A DNA stretch of 64,000 nucleotides from an uncultured Lachnospiraceae bacterium. GTDB lineage: Bacteria > Bacillota > Clostridia > Lachnospirales > Lachnospiraceae. The translations under genes were made by a program, and so were the position numbers. Shown piece after piece: positions 54,712 to 63,168 of the stretch (positions are counted from its first letter, which is position 1; each line of letters begins with the position of its first letter). Location: contig CAJUJL010000009.1 of assembly GCA_910586725.1 (NCBI GenBank), positions 13,416-77,415 on the forward strand, in the 5' to 3' direction. The notes under the pieces are model-generated. The model was given only the letters and a program-made list of their open reading frames with translations, was not told the DNA's origin and ran no database searches.

Positions 54712-56004
54712 ATGGAACAGTATATTATAAAAGGCGGGAATCCGCTTGTTGGTGAAGTGGAAATAGGCGGGGCGAAAAATGCGGCTCTTGCCATATTGGC
54801 AACTGCTATTATGACGGATGAAACTGTTACAATAGAAAATCTTCCGAATGTGCGGGACATTAACGTAATGCTGGATGCGATTGCCGGGATCGGGGGGAAT
54901 GTCGAACGCGTGGATATTCATACCGTTAAAATTAACGGCTCCATGATACAGGATTTGAGCGTGGATTATGAGTACATCAAAAAAATCCGTGCGTCCTACT
55001 ATTTGCTGGGCGCTCTTTTGGGCAAATATAAAAAAGCAGAGGTCGCTCTTCCGGGAGGATGCGATATAGGAAGCCGTCCGATTGATTTGCATTTAAAAGG
55101 CTTCCGCGCGCTTGGAGCCAGGGTTGACATTCGGCACGGATTGATTTCCGCCGATGCGGAGGAATTGAAAGGCACGCATATTTATCTTGATAAAGTTTCC
55201 GTTGGGGCGACGATTAATATCATGATGGCCGCGGCTATGGCCAAAGGCAAGACGACGATCGAAAATGCGGCCAAGGAGCCGCATGTCGTAGACGTAGCCA
55301 ACTGTTTAAACAGCATGGGGGCTAACATCCGCGGAGCCGGTACGGACGTGATTCGCATTTCCGGCGTGGAGAGGCTTCACAAAACGGAATATTCCATCAT
55401 TCCGGATCAGATTGAAGCCGGGACATTTATGTTTGCGGCGGCGGCCACCAGAGGGGACGTCACGGTCAAAAATGTAATTCCCAAGCATCTGGAAGCTATT
55501 TCCGCCAAATTGATTGAGATTGGATGTGAAATTGAAGAGCTGGACGACGCAGTCCGCGTTGTGGCTTCCAGGCAGCTTCACCATACCCAGGTGACGACGC
55601 TTCCGTATCCCGGATTTCCTACGGATATGCAGCCGCAGATGTCCGTGGTGCTCGGCATTTCGGAAGGCACAAGCACGGTAACCGAAAGCATATTTGAAAA
55701 TCGGTTTAAATATGTAGATGAACTGACCCGTATGGGAGCTTCCATTAAAGTAGAAAGCAACATTGCAATCGTGACCGGCACAGAAAAATATACGGGCGCA
55801 AGGGTCAGCGCGCCGGATCTTCGCGCGGGAGCCGCATTGGTGATTGCGGGGCTTGCTGCGGAAGGAATTACGATCGTAGACGATATTTATTATATCGAAC
55901 GCGGTTATGAAGATTTTGACGGAAAGCTCATGCAGCTTGGCGCACAGATCGAAAAGGTTGCGACCGAAAAAGAAATCGTTAAATTTAAATTAAAAGTTTC
56001 CTGA
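54712..56004 (+). CDS. murA: UDP-GlcNAc 1-carboxyvinyltransferase
   Basis: A 430-residue enzyme transferring enolpyruvate from PEP to UDP-GlcNAc, the first step of peptidoglycan synthesis and the fosfomycin target. Lys22/Asn23 (GGAKNAAL) and catalytic Cys117 in PGGCDIGSRPIDLH are present, so it is expected to be fosfomycin-sensitive rather than a Cys-to-Asp type. EIGGNPLVG-type start and normal length. AGAGGTG ribosome site. Confidence 0.95.
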   Translation: MEQYIIKGGNPLVGEVEIGGAKNAALAILATAIMTDETVTIENLPNVRDINVMLDAIAGIGGNVERVDIHTVKINGSMIQDLSVDYEYIKKIRASYYLLGALLGKYKKAEVALPGGCDIGSRPIDLHLKGFRALGARVDIRHGLISADAEELKGTHIYLDKVSVGATINIMMAAAMAKGKTTIENAAKEPHVVDVANCLNSMGANIRGAGTDVIRISGVERLHKTEYSIIPDQIEAGTFMFAAAATRGDVTVKNVIPKHLEAISAKLIEIGCEIEELDDAVRVVASRQLHHTQVTTLPYPGFPTDMQPQMSVVLGISEGTSTVTESIFENRFKYVDELTRMGASIKVESNIAIVTGTEKYTGARVSAPDLRAGAALVIAGLAAEGITIVDDIYYIERGYEDFDGKLMQLGAQIEKVATEKEIVKFKLKVS

Positions 56005-56007
56005 AGA

Positions 56008-56056
56008 AGGAGCTCTTGTTCTATGGCGAAACAGCTGTGGAACAGGGGCTTTTTTA
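56008..56056 (+). terminator. Terminator of murA
   Basis: AGCTCTTGTTC (56011-56021) pairs with GAACAGGGGCT (56040-56050) through G-T pairs, followed by a T-run. Confidence 0.8.
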
Positions 56057-56084
56057 ATTGGGGAAAAATCGGGCATGAATCTTC

Positions 56085-56113
56085 TTGACGGACACACTTT
56101 TAGGGAGTAGAAT
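56085..56113 (+). promoter_or_regulatory. Promoter of the sialidase-like gene
   Basis: TTGACG and TAGAAT are separated by 17 bp; the leader before the ATG is about 160 nt long. The leader has no hairpin that I can support. Confidence 0.55.
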
Positions 56114-56277
56114 AAAAGTGTAAAACTATCGCATCTATTTCTTACATTATGTGTCTCAAAAAGTATACATTTATGGCATTGGTAAAAATGACCAAAAGAC
56201 CCGCTGTTTCCTGCTTGGTACGCAAACGGCGGGCAGACACTTATGTTTAAGAAAAATGAAAAGGAGGTAAGAAAGTA

Positions 56278-59200
56278 ATGAAACATGAAAATGCAAAACA
56301 GCTGTGGAAAAGAAGGCTTAGTATGGGCCTCTCACTGGCCATGGCTGTAACAATGCTTCCGGTTAGCGGATTGTCGGCCAAAGCAGAGGAAGGCGATGCG
56401 CCGGCGCTGTTAAAGGCCAGAAGCACCAGCGGTGTAGAAGGCTCTACCTACACCCGTAACCAGCCCTTTATCGCCAACGTAACAGGAACTACGGAAGACG
56501 GCGCGGGCAGACCATACTTCAACGCACCGGCATTTGTAGTAAAAGAAACAATCAATGACACCGAGAAACTTGGCGAATGTACGATTCTGACAGCCAGTGA
56601 CACGATGCTGATCGCCGCAGCGGAAGGAAGATTTGACCAGAGCAAAAAGGCCGGTGGAACAGACGTGATCGCCACTGTTTCGAAAGACAACGGAGCGACC
56701 TGGACTTACAGTTATCCACTGCGCTTTCCTGACAGCGAAGGGAATGCAGGAAAATATGCCACGTCTATCAATAACCCGACGCTGGCAGTGGCGGCCGACG
56801 GAACAATCTATTGTGTAATGAATGTTACCCCGACCGGAGTCTCTTCCATGGCATCAGAAGGAGACGGCTTTACATATCCAAATGTTGGAACCGGTTACAT
56901 AGATGTGAACGGAACCAAACGTCTGGCTCTTACTGATGCTACAGAACATATAAACAATTCTCCGGCTGATGGAAACTACAACTTTTACATCGGAGATTTT
57001 GACGCTACTACGAAGCTTGCAAAAATATTTGAAGTTGATGGCGATGCAGAGACTGATCATGCCGTAGATGAATGGTATAATATTTACCAGAAAAATAAAG
57101 ACGGCGCCTATGTGCCGATGACACAGCAACGCGCTAACTCCGATGGCTACAACACAGGTACAGGCTTGGTTCAGCAGAATGTATTTTACAGAGCTTCTAA
57201 GTACCATGTTTACAATACCAGCTACATTGTATGCGTTACATCTGCGAACGGCTTAGAATGGAGCGCTCCGCAGATCCTTAACCCGTTTGTTAAAAAAGAG
57301 GACGACAAGAGTCTTGTTGTTGCCGGCGGCAAAGGACTTACAACCTCAAAAGGCCGTATTGTATTTCCGGTATATCGGAACAACGACGGCACGTCAGAAG
57401 ACGGCTCTTCCAGCGTTATCTGGCTGGATAAGAGCACGGGAGGAGACAACCAGTGGCATCGTTCCGGAAATGTTCCGAATTTCGCAGAATCGACGGAAAA
57501 TGAAAAAGGCAATTGGATTGGTGAAGGCGAGATCGTTGAGCTTAGTGACGGCAAGCTGCGTATGGTGTTCCGAAATGCACAGGGGCTGATCAGCTACGCA
57601 GACGCACAGAGAAATGCAGACAATGAATTCGTATTTTCAGATCCTGTTTCTACAGGAACGAGAAGTCCGGAAAACGCTCATCCGTCCGTTATTTCCTATT
57701 TAAAACCGATTGATGAGAAAAAAGGCCTTCTGATTGCTGCGCCGATTGGTGAAAGCCGCGCAGACGGACGGATTATGACATTCCTTGCAACGGGAGCAAA
57801 CGTTGAGAGCGAAGAAGAAAATGCGACAGGCGGCATGACGCGTGTAGAAGGATCCGATGTGCCGGGAAGCAAGGATTATTTCCAGCATCCCTGTATGGAT
57901 CAGTTTAATGCAGGAGACGGCATTGGCCTTGTATGGGAAAACGGAAGCGGAAGCGTTCGTTTCACTAAATTAGGAATTTTGGATGTTGTAAAAGAACATT
58001 ACATTCCACATATCACGGTTGATTTGAAAATGGCAGTAGACGACGTTTACGAGAGAAACTACACAGTAGTAGGATCGGCGCATACAAACGGCGTCACGGA
58101 AAAGCCAATGAGCGGTCAGGATCCGGATGAAAGCGTTGTATCTGTTGAGCTTGACAAAGGAGCAGATATAGAAGAAACAGTTCCTGCGCTATATCCGCGA
58201 AGCACAGCCGATGATCGTCAGGATGGCTATGCCGTTGTCGGAGACGGTAGCCTGAGCAATACATTTCTGCATACCGACCAGGCTATTGCAGACGACATAG
58301 ACAAAACAATTGAAAGAGCTGAATTTACGATAACCAAAGCGACAAACGAGGCAGACTCAGAAGAATATGTTGTTTATTCCGCGCTTGAAAGAAGATATTT
58401 TGTTGGTACAGATCCAAAAATCAATTTTTCAGCGGCACGGCCGGCGCACAATATCATTATTACACATAAACCGGAAGACTATCTTAGCGGTATAACAGAT
58501 GCCGGAAAAATAGCAGAGGATGAATTTGCCCTTATTCCTTCCACCAAGAATCGCGTGAACATGTTCAATGTTCCCAAAATGCGCTTCGACGGACAAGCGG
58601 GATGGAATAATACCAAGAGCGAGTTGGACGGCGGATTTACGCTCCTTCAAAAACTTGCGCCAAATGAGACGCTTGAAGGGGATGATGCAGTTCCTGAGCT
58701 TATTCCGGGTTATAAAAAAGTAACAACAGTTACTCCAAATGAAAAGTATTTGATTGCATTCATTCCAGATGAATCAATTTCAAGAGGCGATTATTTCACC
58801 GATGAGAACACATCACCGATTATTATCCTTTATCCGCGTAACTCCCGTGCCAATCAGACAAAGCTGGTATTTGGAACGCGGAAAGTAACAAGAAGGGCAA
58901 AGAAACATCTCACTATTACAGCCAAGGGCGTTGGCACTGCAAGAGTTGTTGCAAACCATATCGTATACAACATCGAATGCCGTGATGCACAGATTGAATT
59001 ACAGGAAGGCGGGAAACGGTTTTTTCCAAATGTTACGAAAGACGAGTGTTCTGTAACAGACAGCAGTGTGGTAAAGATTGAAGACTTCACATTAAAGGAG
59101 CCGGCTCTGTATGACTGTGAAAGAACAGCCGACAATAGTCTGGATGGTTACTCCAAAGTGCCAAATACAGACATCAATATGGAAGCCGCTGAATTTATTT

Positions 59201-61413
59201 TTACATCTTCCGGCGAAGCTGAGGATGAGCGTTACACGATTCAGAGCGCGTTCAATGATAAGTATCTGATCAACCTCCCTGGAGCTCAGTATTTTGGAAC
59301 CGATCAGATTACCCATGAAGTAAAAAGGGTTGACGGCGAAGGCAAGGAAAGCTTTGAAATCAGGCGCAAAAGCGATGATGAACATAATAACCGCTATGTA
59401 TACTTCTACTATTCTAGAATGGGATTTGATGCCGTATCAGAAAAAACTGACAACTTTATGGCAAAGGGTAAATTTGATTTCGAATTGCTTGAAAAACAGG
59501 ATTATCCGGCAGACTTAGACCAGATCTCAGGATACCGCCGCGTAACTGCCATTACATCAGGAAGAAAATACCTGATTACACAGACTTACCATGATCAAGC
59601 GACAAATCGTGACGTAAGATTTATCCTTTATCCAGGAAACAGTATTCCGACACAATCTAAAATGTATGGAGATACCGAGACGCCTGGCGTTCAACTTATA
59701 GCAACTGGAAAAGATGGCAACTCTACAACCGTTACAATTGATGGTGAAGAATATCTTGTTAAAATTACAGGTAAATGTCTGCATGATGGATATGGCCGTT
59801 ACTACAAGGGAGGAATTGCAGCTAGCTGTGAAGTAGATGGCTACACAGGAGATCTGTTCTGCGACAATTGTGACGGTCTGGTTGAAAAGGGTACAGCAAT
59901 TCCAAAGGGCCATGATGTGGCTGTGTGGGAACTTACGACACCCGCAACTTATGAATCAGCGGGAACGTATTCCGGCACATGTACCAGATGTAGCCAGACT
60001 GCGACAAAACCATACACAATAGAAGAGTATGCAGATGACATGCTTCGTGCAAAAATTATGGAAGCAAGAAATCTTACCGGAGCAAACTATACGGAAAAAT
60101 CCCTTGCGCCTCTTTTGGCTGCTCTGGACAAAACAGGAAGCGTAGAGAATACAGTTGCCGCTAAGAAGGCTCTGTGTGAAGAGATACAAGATGGAATTGA
60201 AGGGCTGGTAAGAAAGACAGACTTTAATGCGGCAAAGAACAAATTGAAGCCGCTTCTCGTGAAAGCAAAGGCGGCGATTGGCAAGGATCAGGCAGCATTT
60301 GATCCGGATGTATGGAGTGGACTGACAGCGGCTGTAAATGCAATCAAAGAAGACGGATTTAATCTGGCTGAATTGGAGGACGAAGCTGCGATAGAAGCCC
60401 TTTTGAACGACATGGGCGATTCAGCGGGGCTGGCGAGCATCAACGCAGCATACGACAAATTAAAAGACGTTCCCATGAACACGATCGAAGAAGAGAAAGA
60501 AGAGCAGGAGCGCAGAGAGCTTGCCCGGAAGATCAAGGAGGCTGTGAGCGGAGCCAAAAATACGTATGACGCCGGACAGGGCGACTACACGAACGATTCC
60601 TGGGACGCTTTTGAAAAGGCGTACCGTGAGGCGAACGTATCGGACGAAGACCTGGAAGAGATGTCGAAGGAAGAGCTGCAGGGCCTTCTGGACGCATTGA
60701 CGACGGCGATCACAAACCTTAAGACAAACACGAATGACGGAAACAGCGAGCTGGAAGCGGCAAAAGCCGAGATCGGCAAAGCGGTGCAGACGGCTGACGC
60801 GATTGTGGCGGGCGGCCAGAAGAACTACACGAAGGCAAGCTGGGACGCGTTCATGGCGGCATACAACGCAGCGAAGAACGCGCCGGCGAACGCAGACGCG
60901 GCAACGTTAAAGAAACTGGCGGAAGCTCTGGCGAACGCGCAGAAGGCGCTGCAGACGGAACCGGCGGCCACATTACAGAAGGGCTACACGGAAGACGTGA
61001 AGGGAATCCGCTACGAAGTGCTGGATCCGGCCAAGATGACGGTAAAGGCGAAAACGGGACTGAATAAGAAAGCGAAGAGCATTACCATACCCGCAACGGT
61101 CACCCTGAAAGGAAGCTTCAGCTGCAAAGTCGTAGAGGTGGGCAATAAAGCGTTCAGCGGCTACAAGAAGGCGACGAAGATCACGATTGGCAAGAATGTG
61201 ACCATCATAGGGAAACAGGCGTTTATGAACACCAAGAACTTGAAGCAGATCATCTTAAAAGGCAAAGGCCTTAAGAAGGAGAGCAGCATCAAGGCAAAGG
61301 CGTTCAAAGGCTCCACGAAGAAGAAAGTGAAAATCAAATGGGCGAAAGGCACGAAAAACGCACAGAAGAAAAAGGTGAAAAAGGGCCTGAAAAGAGCCGG
61401 TTTGAAAGTATAA
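56278..61413 (+). CDS. Giant secreted sialidase-fold (GH33-like) protein with FIVAR and BspA-like C-terminus
   Basis: 1711 residues, AAAGGAGG ribosome site. Signal peptide 1-36. A six-blade sialidase-like domain (about 60-570) has an Asp box SKDNGATW (135-142), a second box-like SANGLEWS (322-329), RIVFPVYRN (360-368), GEGEIVEL (415-422), Arg432 and Arg494. The usual FRIP Arg is replaced (FNAP, 81-84), and the GYS nucleophile region reads HPCM. Two tandem modules of unknown type follow (about 590-905 and 925-1165). Then a Cys-rich part (CDNC, CTRC; 1167-1246), three FIVAR-like repeats (1315-1400, 1415-1482, 1495-1560) and an LRR_5 Lys-rich end (1570-1711). It likely acts on host glycans, but activity is doubtful. 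Confidence 0.78.
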   Translation: MKHENAKQLWKRRLSMGLSLAMAVTMLPVSGLSAKAEEGDAPALLKARSTSGVEGSTYTRNQPFIANVTGTTEDGAGRPYFNAPAFVVKETINDTEKLGECTILTASDTMLIAAAEGRFDQSKKAGGTDVIATVSKDNGATWTYSYPLRFPDSEGNAGKYATSINNPTLAVAADGTIYCVMNVTPTGVSSMASEGDGFTYPNVGTGYIDVNGTKRLALTDATEHINNSPADGNYNFYIGDFDATTKLAKIFEVDGDAETDHAVDEWYNIYQKNKDGAYVPMTQQRANSDGYNTGTGLVQQNVFYRASKYHVYNTSYIVCVTSANGLEWSAPQILNPFVKKEDDKSLVVAGGKGLTTSKGRIVFPVYRNNDGTSEDGSSSVIWLDKSTGGDNQWHRSGNVPNFAESTENEKGNWIGEGEIVELSDGKLRMVFRNAQGLISYADAQRNADNEFVFSDPVSTGTRSPENAHPSVISYLKPIDEKKGLLIAAPIGESRADGRIMTFLATGANVESEEENATGGMTRVEGSDVPGSKDYFQHPCMDQFNAGDGIGLVWENGSGSVRFTKLGILDVVKEHYIPHITVDLKMAVDDVYERNYTVVGSAHTNGVTEKPMSGQDPDESVVSVELDKGADIEETVPALYPRSTADDRQDGYAVVGDGSLSNTFLHTDQAIADDIDKTIERAEFTITKATNEADSEEYVVYSALERRYFVGTDPKINFSAARPAHNIIITHKPEDYLSGITDAGKIAEDEFALIPSTKNRVNMFNVPKMRFDGQAGWNNTKSELDGGFTLLQKLAPNETLEGDDAVPELIPGYKKVTTVTPNEKYLIAFIPDESISRGDYFTDENTSPIIILYPRNSRANQTKLVFGTRKVTRRAKKHLTITAKGVGTARVVANHIVYNIECRDAQIELQEGGKRFFPNVTKDECSVTDSSVVKIEDFTLKEPALYDCERTADNSLDGYSKVPNTDINMEAAEFIFTSSGEAEDERYTIQSAFNDKYLINLPGAQYFGTDQITHEVKRVDGEGKESFEIRRKSDDEHNNRYVYFYYSRMGFDAVSEKTDNFMAKGKFDFELLEKQDYPADLDQISGYRRVTAITSGRKYLITQTYHDQATNRDVRFILYPGNSIPTQSKMYGDTETPGVQLIATGKDGNSTTVTIDGEEYLVKITGKCLHDGYGRYYKGGIAASCEVDGYTGDLFCDNCDGLVEKGTAIPKGHDVAVWELTTPATYESAGTYSGTCTRCSQTATKPYTIEEYADDMLRAKIMEARNLTGANYTEKSLAPLLAALDKTGSVENTVAAKKALCEEIQDGIEGLVRKTDFNAAKNKLKPLLVKAKAAIGKDQAAFDPDVWSGLTAAVNAIKEDGFNLAELEDEAAIEALLNDMGDSAGLASINAAYDKLKDVPMNTIEEEKEEQERRELARKIKEAVSGAKNTYDAGQGDYTNDSWDAFEKAYREANVSDEDLEEMSKEELQGLLDALTTAITNLKTNTNDGNSELEAAKAEIGKAVQTADAIVAGGQKNYTKASWDAFMAAYNAAKNAPANADAATLKKLAEALANAQKALQTEPAATLQKGYTEDVKGIRYEVLDPAKMTVKAKTGLNKKAKSITIPATVTLKGSFSCKVVEVGNKAFSGYKKATKITIGKNVTIIGKQAFMNTKNLKQIILKGKGLKKESSIKAKAFKGSTKKKVKIKWAKGTKNAQKKKVKKGLKRAGLKV

Positions 61414-61456
61414 TCCCGCATAGCTTCGCAATGCGAAAAAAAGACTAACGAACCGC

Positions 61457-61497
61457 AAAGACGCCTCCGGCAGGAAACTGCCGGGGGCGTCTTTTTA
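61457..61497 (+). terminator. Strong terminator after the sialidase-like gene
   Basis: AGACGCC and CCGGCAG pair with CTGCCGG and GGCGTCT around GAAA (single bulge), followed by a T-run. Confidence 0.92.
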
Positions 61498-61538
61498 TGG
61501 CGTTATAAGTTATGCGCTTTACTTTTAACAAATTGCAT

Positions 61539-62519
61539 TTAACGAAAATATAATTCGGCCTCTTCGGCTGAAAGGTCATATTCTTTCATTAGCATCGCCT
61601 TTATTTCCTCATCCGGATGCCCTAAGTTACGAAGCATGCGAACAGATCCCTGCATGCCTTTCTGCATGCCTTTCTGCATGCCTTTCTGCATGCCTTTCTG
61701 CATGCCTTCCTGCATGCCTTTCTGCATGCCTTTCTGCATGCCTTCCTGCATTCCCCTCTGCATGCCCTTCTGCATGCCCTCCTGCATGGCGGCTTCTTTC
61801 CACTCTTTTTCCTTTAGCCGGATTTCCGGTTCCATAATCTCCATCAATGCCTCACACATATGATCGTCTCCTTTCCAGCTTTCCAAAACTTCTTTGTTTG
61901 CGTCTACGCTAACCTCCAGGATGGAATCGGCCAGTTCGCGGTCAAACCTGCTTTCTAATTGCTGAATTCTGTAAAACAGCTCCTTCATATCCTGTTTTTG
62001 CAGTCTGGCGGACAATGCGCTTAACCAGACGTGCTCTTTTTTGTCCAATTCCGCAGTCACTATGATCTGCAACGAGAAGGGGATTTTCCCATTGATATAA
62101 TAAATGCCGTCCAATGGGTTTGTTATCTGGAAGCTTTGTTTTTTCAACTGTTGGAAAAGCCCTCCTGGCCTCCCCTCCCGGATCAGAGTCACCGTAACGT
62201 CATCCGCTTTGACTGCGTCCACCGTCCTTCCGTATGACTTATAAAGCGCAGCATACGCTATTGACTTATAAAATGCGTCAATATCCAAGTGGTCTCCCGG
62301 CGACTTGTATTCTATAATATTATGGCCGCGGAAGAAAGATCCTATTTCGTTCGCAAGGAAAACGTCCGGCTGCTTTTTGATTACCAGCAGATCAATTTCC
62401 AACGGTTTTGTGTTTAAGTTGTATTCCGGCTCAAAGGTCAAATCGTCCCTGTTTTCCGAAAATTCCAAATTCATAGCGGCCACAAATCCCGGATGCCACT
62501 GTATTTTTGCACGGTCCAT
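61539..62519 (-). CDS. Rpn-family PD-(D/E)XK nuclease, complete copy
   Basis: A 326-residue protein of the recombination-promoting nuclease/putative transposase group. The PD-(D/E)XK core is visible: Asp43 (EIDLLVI) and Glu70-x-Lys72 (IIEYKS). The C-terminal third has 11 copies of a GMQ-containing 4-residue unit (KGMQ/EGMQ), then SVRMLRNLGHPDEEIKAML. AAAGGAG ribosome site. A second copy in opposite orientation begins at 63169. The visible overlap of the two appears identical except in the GMQ tract. Confidence 0.82.
   Translation of the reverse strand: MDRAKIQWHPGFVAAMNLEFSENRDDLTFEPEYNLNTKPLEIDLLVIKKQPDVFLANEIGSFFRGHNIIEYKSPGDHLDIDAFYKSIAYAALYKSYGRTVDAVKADDVTVTLIREGRPGGLFQQLKKQSFQITNPLDGIYYINGKIPFSLQIIVTAELDKKEHVWLSALSARLQKQDMKELFYRIQQLESRFDRELADSILEVSVDANKEVLESWKGDDHMCEALMEIMEPEIRLKEKEWKEAAMQEGMQKGMQRGMQEGMQKGMQKGMQEGMQKGMQKGMQKGMQKGMQGSVRMLRNLGHPDEEIKAMLMKEYDLSAEEAELYFR
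61650..61787 (-). repeat. 12-bp tandem repeat, 11 units, in frame
   Basis: Units of ATGCAGAAAGGC type encode MQKG/MQEG/MQRG. The inverted partner at 63901-63966 has five units. Confidence 0.9.
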
Positions 62520-62541
62520 CGCTTTCTCCTTTGTTTCTTAA

Positions 62542-62569
62542 ATTATATCACACTGTGATCAATATGCAA
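62542..62569 (-). promoter_or_regulatory. Promoter of Rpn copy 1 with internal palindrome
   Basis: TTGCAT and a perfect TATAAT separated by 16 bp, mirrored in copy 2. The spacer holds ATCACAGTGTGAT, arms ATCAC/GTGAT. Confidence 0.65.
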
Positions 62570-62582
62570 GACGGAACTCTTT

Positions 62583-63112
62583 TTAATGCAGGGCAGTTTT
62601 CCAAAGGACATTCAGGTTCAGCGGGGAATTGTCCTTTCTTACCCTTGAGGCATCTTCATGGAAAATAACATCCAGGCGCCAGTGAAGCTGGTTCTGTTTT
62701 AACCCTATCGTATAATTTGCCTTTGCCCCTGTTATTTTCTCTACGATCTTTTTCTGGCAGCTCATTGCATCTGCCGTCACAACCGCTCCTTCCACATCTA
62801 TGAGATCAAGCAGTTCAGGAACTGCCGCATATCGTTTTTCCATCAACTGCTATTACACTGCGCTTTTGGCGTTCCATGGATAGCCAGTTTGTCAGGCATG
62901 ATGAAAGCGCAGACGGATTAAGTTTATAGGACGCTCTTCTGAATGTGTCGCTGTCAGGTATGCCGTTGGGAAGTTCAAGAAATTCCGCAAGATATTTTTG
63001 CGGCTTTTGCCGAATTCCTCTATATCAGCAAAGTCTTCCCCTCCACAGATTACTGTGCATAGACCGATGATTATAATGTCTTCCAACTTGTGACGGATAT
63101 TTCTATACTTTA
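62583..63112 (-). pseudogene. Decayed ISAs1-family transposase between the Rpn copies
   Basis: Three transposase pieces are readable in order on the minus strand. The N-terminal part has LEDIIIIGLCTVICGGEDFADIEEFG, continued after a frameshift in an A-run near 62995 as FLELPNGIPDSDTFRR and VIAVDGKTICG. A middle part has AVPELLDLIDVEG and TADAMSCQKKIVEKI. The C-terminal end has LHWRLDVIFHEDASRVRK. Two internal deletions join these pieces: one between DGKT and AVPELL, one between LKQNQ and LHW. The catalytic core is lost, so it cannot be active. Confidence 0.85.
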
Positions 63113-63118
63113 TCCGTC

Positions 63119-63146
63119 TTGCATATTGATCACAGTGTGATATAAT
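63119..63146 (+). promoter_or_regulatory. Promoter of Rpn copy 2 with internal palindrome
   Basis: TTGCAT and TATAAT with a 16-bp spacer, identical to copy 1. Confidence 0.65.
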
Positions 63147-63168
63147 TTAAGAAACAAAGGAGAAAGCG

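Larger units (their letters stand above)
61616..62575 (-). repeat. Inverted repeat arm 1 carrying the Rpn gene
   Basis: Reverse complement of 63113-64000, apart from the GMQ tract. The arm begins at TCCGTCTTGC and includes the promoter, ribosome site and gene. Its far end cannot be set because the partner leaves the window. Confidence 0.85.

Noticed and set aside
61650..61787. Possible CRISPR-like array
   Set aside because: The 12-bp units abut without spacers and encode an in-frame protein repeat.
61636..61863. Plus-strand Met/Pro/Cys repeat open frame
   Set aside because: It is the antisense of the GMQ repeat tract in the Rpn gene.
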